Assembly (NCBI GenBank): GCA_900551625.1
Contig: URWZ01000065.1
Location: forward strand, 1-7,958
DNA: 7,958 nucleotides
Reading direction: 5' to 3'
Source: an uncultured Collinsella sp.
GTDB taxonomy: Bacteria; Actinomycetota; Coriobacteriia; Coriobacteriales; Coriobacteriaceae
In this document: in pieces, positions 1 to 4,995 of the stretch
How the letters are laid out: every line of letters begins with the position of its first letter
Position numbering within the stretch: position 1 is the first letter of the stretch
Made by a program: the position numbers and the translations under genes
Notes under the pieces: generated by a model
Database searches by the model: none
Told to the model about the DNA's origin: nothing
Seen by the model: the letters and a program-made list of their open reading frames with translations, nothing else

Positions 1-67
1 CTGATCTTTATGCTGACGATCAACATTCGCATTACCATTCTGGTAGTCATTCTCACGCCGATCTCCC
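1..67 (+). pseudogene. Possible remnant of an ABC exporter membrane segment (left edge, partial)
   Basis: Frame 1 reads LIFMLTINIRITILVV followed by ILTPISL. This resembles the transmembrane helix of ABC-type exporters in which an 'FML..N..I..' stretch leads into a 'LTPLSL' turn and then a cytoplasmic helix (usually 'FVA.FIA.R'). After the SL, at about base 67, the similarity stops and the frame runs into the terminator hairpin and the antisense of the next gene. The frame may continue to the left of the window, which I cannot see. If real, it is the truncated end of an exporter gene cut by the neighbouring module. The recognition rests on only about 23 residues, so chance hydrophobicity is a serious alternative. 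Confidence 0.3.
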
Positions 68-78
68 TGCCCATGAAA

Positions 79-114
79 CCGGGCGTTGGACACCAGCCGA
101 TATCCAACGCCCGG
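79..114 (-). terminator. Intrinsic terminator of the surface-protein gene, possibly bidirectional
   Basis: A perfect 12-bp GC-rich inverted repeat (79-90 with 103-114) has a 12-nt loop. It begins 7 nt past the stop codon of the - strand gene. On the - strand the stem is followed only by a short TTTC. On the + strand it is followed by CTCGCTTTT. It could therefore stop transcription from both sides, although the U-tract is weak in the main direction. Confidence 0.6.
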
Positions 115-121
115 CTCGCTT

Positions 122-3100
122 TTACATCTGCCCGCGGCGCTTCTTTTGATCGAGGAAGACGCCGGCTGCCACGAGGACGGTACCGCCGATGACGAACGTC
201 TCGCCGATGAGTCCCGCGCGGTCGCCGGTCTGGGCAAGGCTGCCGGGCTGGGCGAGGCTGCCGGGCTGGACGGTCTCCGTGCCGGCAAGGTGCTTCGGGG
301 TGTATGCCGCCTGCTGCTTTGCGGCCTCCTCTGCCTCCTGTCGTGCGATCTCATCGGAAAGCCTCTGCTCCAGTGCGATGCGGTCGGACTTCGCCAACTC
401 GTAGGCGGCGAGTGCCGCATCGTAGCCGGGCTGGAGCCCGTCCACCGCGGCCTGCCTCTCGTCCAGGATGGCCTTGGCGGGCGCGACCTTGGCACGCGCC
501 TCGACTGCTGCGGCAAAAAGCGCGTTGAGGGCGTCATCCGCGTTCACATCATGGCCGGAAGCGATCGCCGCGCCGGCATCGATGGAGTTCAGCTTCGACA
601 GCTTGGCGTCTGCCTGCGCCTTTGCCTGCTCGGCGGCGGAGACCAGGGACTCGGCGGCGATGGCATCCGCCTTCGCGGCATCGAGCGCGGCCTTGGTGTC
701 ATTGACAGCCTTTACTGCATCCTGCTCGCGCTGCTGTGCCTCTGCGAGCTTCGCGGCAAGACCGGTGAGGATGTCGAGGTTCGACTGTGCGCCCACAAGA
801 TCGGTCTGGGAGCCGGTGAGCCTGTCGGCGGCAACGCCGGTGTCGGCCTTTGCGGCATCGACGGCACGCTGGGCATCGGCGAGGGCGCGTGCGGTGGCGT
901 CCGCCTTTTGCTCGGCGGCGGCGAGGACGGTCGCCTTCTCGACCTGATCGGCTGCCGCCGCGTCATGGACGCTCTTTGCTGTATCGAGCGCCTTCTTGGC
1001 GTCGGCGACGTCCTGGAAGAACTTCGCGAGATTGGCGTTCGCATCCATGACGTCCTGCTGCTTGGCCTCGGTGTCCGCCTTGGCGGAATCCAACTTAGAC
1101 TGTGCGGCCGTTACGGCTGCATTGGCGGCATCAAAGGCAACCTGCTTCTGCTGGACGGTCGACTTTGCCGTATCGACTGCCGCGTTGGCGGCATCGAGGT
1201 CCGATTTCGCCGCATCAAGCTCGGTCTGGGCATCCGTGACGCCCTGCTGCTTGGCGGCGACATCAACCTTGGCGGCATCGACAGCACGCTGGGCATCGGC
1301 AACACCCTGCTTTGCGGCATCGACATCTGCCTGTGCGGAATCCGCTGCGTCCTGCTTCTGCTGGACGGTTGTAGCGGCGCCGGCGGCTGCCTGCTGCTTG
1401 GATGCGAGATCGGCCTTGACCGCGTCGAGTGCGCTCTTGGCGTTCTTGAGACCGTTGATATAGGAGGTCAGCTTTTGCTCGTACTCGTCGACGGAGATGG
1501 CTCCGGTATTCCAGCCCGAACCGGCCCAACCGCCGTATTGCAGCGTGAGCGAGAACGTCAAACGGGTGTCATCGTTCAGACCGCATCCCATGACAGCATA
1601 GTCAGGGTTGATGATGTTCATGTAATGACCGATACGGTAGTAATCGAACTTGTCCTGGTTGGCATACCAGAAGTCGTAGGCGTCCTTTCCGGAAAGATTC
1701 GTCGCACCAAGGGAAGCTGCAGTCTTGTCAAACAGATCCTTTTCCTGATAGATCCAGGCCTTGCAGGGGTCGCGATAGCTGCAGGCAAGGTTTTCACCGA
1801 CATCGAACTGCTGGGCATGCTCTACATTTTTCGTCGAATAGTTTGCATCTGCAATCGCTGCCGCAATGAGCTTATAGCTTACCTCAAGCTCGGAAAGGCC
1901 GACGGACTTACGGTAGGCGTTCACGTTCTTCATGACCGTGATGGACGAAAGCATGTTTTCAAGGCCCGTTGCGTCGAGACTGTTTCCGATCTCGGTGTAG
2001 TCCTTGTACGTGCAGTTCTGGATGATCTCGATGGCTGAATCGGCACCCATGGCCTTGAAGAAACCGATGGCTCCCTGCTTGAGCTGCGCGTCTGCGAGAT
2101 CCACCTTCGTTTGTGCCTCGTCGACCTTCTGCTGGGCGGCGGTCACGGCCGCGTCAGCGGTATCCTTTGCGGTCTTGGCGTTCGCAAGCTCTTCGTCGGC
2201 GGCTGCCTTGGCGGACTCGGCGTCCTTGACAGCCTGCTTCGCTGCATCCAGCTTGGCGACGGCGTCGGCATTCGCCTGCTTGGCGGCATCGAGGTCGGCG
2301 TTCGCGGCATCGAGTGCGGACTGGGCGGCGTTCACGCCGGATTCGGCATCGGTCGCGGCCTGCTGCTTCGCGGAGAGGGACGCCTGGGCATCATTCAGTT
2401 CGGTCTGTGCCGTTGCTGCAGCGGACTGCGCCTGCTCGAGCTCGGACTCGCACTGGGACTGCACCGCTCGTGCGGCGGCGAGGGCTGCCTCTGCGTCCGC
2501 GACCTTCTGTTTTGCCGCATCGTACTCCGGACCGCTGGCGCCTGCCTCCGCTGCAGCGAGGTCTGCTTTCGCCTGCTCATAGGCGGCGCTGGCGGCTGCG
2601 GCCTTCGCATCCGCCGCGTCCTTGTTCTGCTGGGCTGCGGCGAGGACGGCATCGGCGGAATCCTTTGCAGACTGGGCCGCAACCAGCTTGGACTGGGCAT
2701 CGGCAAGCGTCGCGTTGGCGTTGGCGAGATTGGCCTGTGCCCTGTCCACGGCAACCTGGGCGTCGCGCACGGCCTGCTCGGCGGCACTGATTGCCTCCGG
2801 GGTGGCGCTTACGGCATCGGCCTTGGCCTTATCGAGGGCATCCTTGGCATTCTGGGCCGCCTTGATGGCGGACTGGTACGCTTCGTCCTTCTCGGACGCA
2901 TCCGCCTTGGCGTCTGCGAGACCCGCCTTCGCCTGCTCGAGGTCCTTGCCGGCGGCATCGGCGGCGTCCTTGCCCTCCGCGACCTGACGGGCGTACTCGT
3001 CCATCGCCGCTCGGTCGGCTGCCGTACCGGCGCTGACTGCCGAATCGTAGGATGCCTTGGCCTGGTCGCGGGCGGAAGCCGCCTCGTTGTAGGGACCGGC

Positions 3101-3439
3101 GGCCTCATCGTAGGATGCCTTGGCGGCGTCCTCCTTCGCCTTCGCCTCGTCGACTGCCTTCTGCAGGTCCGCGATGGTCTGTGCGGCGGATTTCGCGCCG
3201 GTACCGGATGCCGCGCCGGCGTGGGCGGCGATCGGCGACATCACGGCGGGGTGCTGCGTGGTCCCGTCACCGGTCTGGGCGAATGCCGCGAACGGTGAGA
3301 TGAGGCTCGACCCGGTCATGGCGGCCATGGTCGCCGCGGTGACGGTCAGACGCGCGATCCCCTTCGGAGTGTGAATCTTTTTGCTTGGCAGTGCGGCGAA
3401 GTGGTCGCCACCGGCAGCGAAATGCTTTCCCTGAGTCAT
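122..3439 (-). CDS. LAQTG-anchored CAP-domain stalk protein, SEC10/PgrA (PrgA)-like
   Basis: A 1105-residue exported cell-wall protein. Residues 1-54 form a signal peptide: a long basic N-region to R30, a hydrophobic core, and likely cleavage after AFA54. Residues ~85-455 are an Ala/Asp/Lys/Gln-rich coiled-coil arm. Residues ~495-640 (bases ~1520-1957) are a CAP/SCP domain with EHAQQF (H541), GEN (548-550) and GHYMNIINP (H605), the usual CAP His/Glu positions. This domain holds Cys476, 553, 559 and 619. A second coiled-coil arm spans ~652-1040. LAQTG (1068-1072), a membrane helix (~1077-1096) and KKRR complete a sortase signal; LAXTG suits class E sortases. Equal arms flanking a CAP head match PrgA, where an antiparallel stalk presents the head away from the wall. 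A role in adhesion, cell-cell contact or surface exclusion is inferred. A lone Cys330 lies in the N-arm. The ATG at 3439 has AAAAGGA (3453-3459) 13 nt upstream. The long + strand frames over this gene are composition shadows. Confidence 0.9.
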   Translation of the reverse strand: MTQGKHFAAGGDHFAALPSKKIHTPKGIARLTVTAATMAAMTGSSLISPFAAFAQTGDGTTQHPAVMSPIAAHAGAASGTGAKSAAQTIADLQKAVDEAKAKEDAAKASYDEAAGPYNEAASARDQAKASYDSAVSAGTAADRAAMDEYARQVAEGKDAADAAGKDLEQAKAGLADAKADASEKDEAYQSAIKAAQNAKDALDKAKADAVSATPEAISAAEQAVRDAQVAVDRAQANLANANATLADAQSKLVAAQSAKDSADAVLAAAQQNKDAADAKAAAASAAYEQAKADLAAAEAGASGPEYDAAKQKVADAEAALAAARAVQSQCESELEQAQSAAATAQTELNDAQASLSAKQQAATDAESGVNAAQSALDAANADLDAAKQANADAVAKLDAAKQAVKDAESAKAAADEELANAKTAKDTADAAVTAAQQKVDEAQTKVDLADAQLKQGAIGFFKAMGADSAIEIIQNCTYKDYTEIGNSLDATGLENMLSSITVMKNVNAYRKSVGLSELEVSYKLIAAAIADANYSTKNVEHAQQFDVGENLACSYRDPCKAWIYQEKDLFDKTAASLGATNLSGKDAYDFWYANQDKFDYYRIGHYMNIINPDYAVMGCGLNDDTRLTFSLTLQYGGWAGSGWNTGAISVDEYEQKLTSYINGLKNAKSALDAVKADLASKQQAAAGAATTVQQKQDAADSAQADVDAAKQGVADAQRAVDAAKVDVAAKQQGVTDAQTELDAAKSDLDAANAAVDTAKSTVQQKQVAFDAANAAVTAAQSKLDSAKADTEAKQQDVMDANANLAKFFQDVADAKKALDTAKSVHDAAAADQVEKATVLAAAEQKADATARALADAQRAVDAAKADTGVAADRLTGSQTDLVGAQSNLDILTGLAAKLAEAQQREQDAVKAVNDTKAALDAAKADAIAAESLVSAAEQAKAQADAKLSKLNSIDAGAAIASGHDVNADDALNALFAAAVEARAKVAPAKAILDERQAAVDGLQPGYDAALAAYELAKSDRIALEQRLSDEIARQEAEEAAKQQAAYTPKHLAGTETVQPGSLAQPGSLAQTGDRAGLIGETFVIGGTVLVAAGVFLDQKKRRGQM
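238..273 (-). repeat. 18-bp tandem repeat duplicating the sortase-signal region
   Basis: Two adjacent 18-bp units (238-255 and 256-273) differ by only a few bases. In the protein they give QPGSLAQPGSLAQTG, that is LAQPG just before the functional-looking LAQTG. The duplication probably arose by slippage or as a small linker expansion. In LAQPG the Thr of the sortase motif is Pro, so it should not be cleaved. Confidence 0.75.
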
Positions 3440-3522
3440 TGTGCTGTTCCATTCCTTTTCCGTGCCCTATCCGACTGGGCATCAGAGCGCTTTCCAATAG
3501 AGATAATTATGCGCCTTAACTG

Positions 3523-3563
3523 GGATTGTTGTATATAGTCCGTTGGCTTTTATACAACAATCC
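3523..3563. promoter_or_regulatory. Operator-like inverted repeat with C-box-like core
   Basis: GGATTGTTGTATA (3523-3535) is repeated perfectly in inverse orientation at 3551-3563, with a 15-nt spacer. The left arm runs into TATAGTCCGT (3534-3543). From memory, this core resembles the TATAGTCCGTG core of C-protein operators such as that of C.Esp1396I, where two dimers bind in tandem. The site lies between two divergent genes, one encoding a C-protein-like regulator. On the + strand, TTGTTG (3526-3531) and TTATAC (3550-3555), 18 nt apart, form a candidate promoter for the regulator. This would start transcription at about 3562, right at its ATG. Confidence 0.55.
3532..3560 (-). promoter_or_regulatory. 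Promoter of the surface-protein gene
   Basis: Read on the - strand, TTGTTG (3560-3555) and TATATA (3537-3532) are separated by exactly 17 nt, a good sigma-A-type promoter. The predicted start near 3525 gives a leader of about 86 nt before the ATG at 3439. The -35 hexamer lies inside one arm of the inverted repeat 3523-3563, and the -10 overlaps the other arm and the C-box-like core. A protein bound there would therefore compete with or recruit RNA polymerase. Confidence 0.6.
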
Positions 3564-3584
3564 ATGACTCTTTTTGTCATGGAT
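3560..3584. repeat. 9-bp inverted repeat across the regulator start region
   Basis: ATCCATGAC (3560-3568) and GTCATGGAT (3576-3584) form a perfect inverted repeat around TCTTTTT. Each arm contains one of the two in-frame ATG candidates of the XRE gene (3564 and 3579). It could be a second binding site or an RNA hairpin hiding the start. It overlaps the larger repeat 3523-3563 by four bases. Confidence 0.5.
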
Positions 3585-3812
3585 ATCTCGCCGCTACAAC
3601 GATCCTTTGGTCTACGCTGCAAAGAATTAAGATCAAAGTCTGGTTACTCTCAAGTACAATTTGCGAATCGCATCGGCATGGACAGGTCTTACTACGCCTC
3701 GATAGAGGTCGGACGAAGAAATGTCAGTCTTTCTAACCTCTGTAAAATTGCTAACGGATTCGACATGACAATCGCTGCACTCATGACTGGTGTGACTGAG
3801 AAAACGGATTAG
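3564..3812 (+). CDS. XRE-family regulator resembling restriction-modification controller (C) proteins
   Basis: An 82-residue single-domain helix-turn-helix protein of about C-protein size. The fold covers residues ~16-73: ELRSKSGYSQ leads into the first helix of the HTH, SQVQFANRIG (29-38) is helix 2, and DRSYYASIEVG (40-50) is the recognition helix. RRNVSLSNLCKIANGF follows, in the 'RT.YIS.IE.G.RN.SL..L.KIA' pattern seen in C proteins. I chose the ATG at 3564 because the candidate promoter would start at 3562-3563. No Shine-Dalgarno precedes 3564, 3579 or the TTG at 3543, so a leaderless mRNA is likely, as known for some C genes. ATG 3579 (77 residues) is the alternative. It diverges from the surface-protein gene across a shared operator, which suggests autoregulation and control of that gene. 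No methylase or endonuclease gene is visible nearby. Its base composition is clearly less GC-rich than its neighbours, which hints at transfer. Confidence 0.85.
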   Translation: MTLFVMDISPLQRSFGLRCKELRSKSGYSQVQFANRIGMDRSYYASIEVGRRNVSLSNLCKIANGFDMTIAALMTGVTEKTD

Positions 3813-3815
3813 TCC

Positions 3816-3831
3816 ATCAATCAATCAATCA
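3816..3831 (+). repeat. Four tandem ATCA units just after the XRE stop
   Basis: ATCA is repeated four times without interruption. The hexamer AGCGAA follows twice (3831-3836 and 3844-3849), and AATCAATCG closes the stretch. It is short enough to be a slippage microsatellite. No function is apparent. Confidence 0.6.
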
Positions 3832-3902
3832 GCGAACGCAGTGAGCGAATCAATCGACGGCACAGCCGGCGGCAAGGACACGGTACGTGGCCGCGCAGCG
3901 AG

Positions 3903-3948
3903 CTTCGCGAGCGAAGAGGACGGCATCGCCGTCCCTATATCTTTATAG
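3903..3948 (+). terminator. Hairpin cluster, probable terminator of the XRE gene
   Basis: Three small perfect stem-loops lie head to tail: CTTCG/CGAAG (3903-3916), GGACGGC/GCCGTCC with a 3-nt loop (3918-3934), and CTATA/TATAG (3935-3948). The middle one is followed by CTATATCTTTATAG, a moderately T-rich tail. It is the best candidate end for the regulator transcript, about 105 nt past its stop codon. The uridine run is short, so termination efficiency is uncertain. Confidence 0.5.
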
Positions 3949-3973
3949 TATATTTCTCCATTAATTGGTTTCA

Positions 3974-4133
3974 CCAAAATGGGTATAGCGCAAGCTTCTG
4001 AACAGGCATTTTTATCAAAAACTCAAAGCAGCCGAATCATCAAAATGGTGAAATTTTTTACCCAAATTGAGGAAGCGCTTCACCAAAATGGAACCGACTA
4101 ACGGCTGTTGAAAACTTTTTATCCCCAAAATGG
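3974..4133 (+). repeat. Four dispersed CCAAAATGG-type sites in an AT-rich gene-free stretch
   Basis: CCAAAATGG occurs at 3974-3982, 4083-4091 and 4125-4133, with TCAAAATGG at 4040-4048. The first and third share the longer TTCACCAAAATGG, and the second continues into GGTGAAA. Starts are spaced 66, 43 and 42 bases, the last two close to four helical turns. The whole stretch 3949-4225 has no credible reading frame and is distinctly AT-rich. It may be a multi-site protein-binding region or the decayed remains of a repeat element. Confidence 0.5.
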
Positions 4134-4142
4134 CGATTTCCT

Positions 4143-4184
4143 GTTTTCAGTGGAAAACTCGGTAAGTTAAATTATTTACTTACC
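4143..4184. repeat. Two consecutive hairpins in the gene-free stretch
   Basis: GTTTTC/GAAAAC with a 4-nt loop (4143-4158) is followed directly by GGTAAGT/ACTTACC with a 10-nt AT loop (4161-4184). Both are perfect but short. No transcript is known to cross here, so their role is open. Confidence 0.4.
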
Positions 4185-4225
4185 AGATTTACAAACAAAA
4201 GCAGTTCTTAACCCTAAAACCAGAA

Positions 4226-4256
4226 CAGGTCAGAAGCAAAATTAACTCCTGACCTG
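4226..4256 (-). terminator. Terminator downstream of tRNA-Arg
   Basis: CAGGTCAG (4226-4233) pairs with CTGACCTG (4249-4256) across a 15-nt loop. On the - strand, the tRNA's direction, it is followed by TTCTGGTTTT. It begins about 10 nt past the encoded CCA. The + strand side has a run of five T (CGATTTTTCTGG), so it could also stop transcription from the left before it reaches the tRNA. Confidence 0.6.
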
Positions 4257-4265
4257 CGATTTTTC

Positions 4266-4341
4266 TGGTGCCCCCGGGCGGATTCGAACCGTCGACACCC
4301 GCTTTAGGAGAGCGGTGCTCTATCCCCTGAGCTACGGAGGC
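4266..4341 (-). tRNA. tRNA-Arg (anticodon CCT), CCA encoded
   Basis: A 76-nt cloverleaf read on the - strand. Acceptor stem GCCTCCG pairs with CGGGGGC (one T-G wobble). The D arm is GCTC/GAGC with loop AGGGGATA. Anticodon stem CCGCT/AGCGG holds loop CTCCTAA, so the anticodon is CCT and it reads AGG. The variable loop is GTGTC, the T loop is TTCGAAT, the discriminator is A, and CCA is genome-encoded (4266-4268). The T stem GACGG/CCGCC contains one A-C mismatch at its second pair; all other stems are sound. A second mature-like copy of its 3' end, as expected for an integrated island, is not present in this window. Confidence 0.95.
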
Positions 4342-4351
4342 ATGTTGTACT

Positions 4352-4357
4352 AGTGTA
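4352..4357 (-). promoter_or_regulatory. Possible -10 box of the tRNA-Arg gene
   Basis: TACACT read on the - strand ends 10 nt before the first base of the mature tRNA, giving a very short 5' leader. The sequence 17-18 nt further upstream (TGTATGG) is a poor -35 match, so this is tentative. Confidence 0.35.
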
Positions 4358-4399
4358 GCAGATTTACTGCATCGCCATACACCCCATGACCAGACTTCA

Positions 4400-4468
4400 A
4401 AGTTGCGGTGGAATAGTTCCTGCCTAAAGCATCTAAAGCCGCATTTAAGAACTATTCCACCGCAACTT
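4400..4468. repeat. Perfect 20-bp inverted repeat with 29-nt loop
   Basis: The arms 4400-4419 and 4449-4468 are perfectly complementary, both containing GCGGTGGAATAG or its complement. The loop holds CTAAAGC twice. It lies between the end of the PTS/DUF956 operon and the start of the tRNA gene, where a terminator is expected. However, neither flank has a T-run, and the arms are too long and moderate in GC for a usual terminator. It may be a small mobile or dispersed intergenic repeat, or a processed RNA structure. Confidence 0.75.
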
Positions 4469-4476
4469 ATGAGGGG

Positions 4477-4875
4477 CTAGTTGCCTTTGTGGAAGAGACT
4501 TTTGATAACGGAGGGGATGCTCTTGGCGCCCTTGGCCGTCACATCGATAAAGTCGGGCGAACGCACGAGCTTATCCTCATCGACGTACTTACGAACCGCA
4601 CGAAGCGTCTCTTTGTCGTCGCGCGTCGAAAACGTAAAGTGACCGTTGTCCTTGGTGAAGATGGCAAAACGCGTGATTTTCTTGGTGCCGCGCAAAACCT
4701 CAGCGGCAATATAATCGACCTCGTCCCACGGGATTTGAATATAATCCTCGGGATTGCGCTCGTTGTAATACTCGAACGCCTTATTGCCCACCATCACGTT
4801 ACCGTGGCTGGTAAGCCCCATCAGGCAGGTTGCCGGCGTTGCCAGATCGACCGTGCTGTTCTGAGATTGCGCCAT
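4477..4875 (-). CDS. DUF956 family protein (ManO-like), last gene of the mannose PTS operon
   Basis: A 132-residue soluble protein matching the DUF956 family found after mannose PTS genes in lactic acid bacteria and relatives. Recognisable blocks are TCLMGLTSHGNVMVGNKAF (16-34), DYIQIPWDEVDYI (44-56), RFAIFTK..GHFTF (69-82) and KETLRAVRKYV (88-98). Some members are called ManO and are tied to mannose-PTS regulation, but the biochemical role is not settled. The ATG at 4875 is preceded by GGAGGG and GAGG, and the protein then begins MAQSQNSTVDL as in homologs. An upstream GTG at 4926 would add 17 residues encoded by the terminator stem and is unlikely. It lies 120 nt after EIID with a terminator hairpin between them. 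It is therefore expressed by read-through or from a separate weak start. Confidence 0.88.
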   Translation of the reverse strand: MAQSQNSTVDLATPATCLMGLTSHGNVMVGNKAFEYYNERNPEDYIQIPWDEVDYIAAEVLRGTKKITRFAIFTKDNGHFTFSTRDDKETLRAVRKYVDEDKLVRSPDFIDVTAKGAKSIPSVIKSLFHKGN

Positions 4876-4891
4876 ACGCGCCTCGCCCTCC

Positions 4892-4939
4892 AAATAAAAC
4901 AATCGGACCGCATCCAGTGTACCCACCGGGTGCGGTCCG
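4892..4939 (-). terminator. Terminator/attenuator between EIID and the DUF956 gene
   Basis: CGGACCGCATCC (4904-4915) and GGGTGCGGTCCG (4928-4939) form a 12-bp stem with one G-T pair and a 12-nt loop. On the - strand the stem is followed by ATTGTTTTATTT (down to 4892), a proper uridine-rich tail. It sits about 56 nt past the EIID stop and just before the ribosome-binding site of the DUF956 gene. It should lower expression of that last gene relative to the transporter. Confidence 0.8.
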
Positions 4940-4995
4940 TTTCAATGGCTCATAAGCCCTTGCCTAGCAACTCTCGGTCTTAAGCCGAAGCGTGC

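Noticed and set aside
86..2038. 650-codon + strand open frame opposite the surface-protein gene
   Set aside because: It is a Leu/Gly/Cys/Arg-rich shadow of the repetitive Ala/Asp/Lys codons on the other strand. It has no domain and no plausible composition.
2111..3298. 395-codon + strand open frame opposite the surface-protein gene
   Set aside because: It is the same antisense shadow of the N-terminal coiled-coil arm.
1000..3300. CRISPR-like or DNA-level tandem repeats
   Set aside because: The repetitiveness comes from coiled-coil codon usage with irregular spacing. There are no fixed repeats and spacers.
3267..3497. - strand frame overlapping the start of the surface-protein gene
   Set aside because: It lies out of frame with the gene and is rich in His/Arg. 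The gene itself has a clear signal peptide in its own frame.
4266..4290. tRNA 3' end as an integration attachment site
   Set aside because: No second copy of this sequence occurs in the window and no integrase is present, so an att site cannot be supported.
4489..4983. 164-codon + strand frame opposite the DUF956 gene
   Set aside because: The - strand product matches DUF956 along its full length, and this frame has no start signal.
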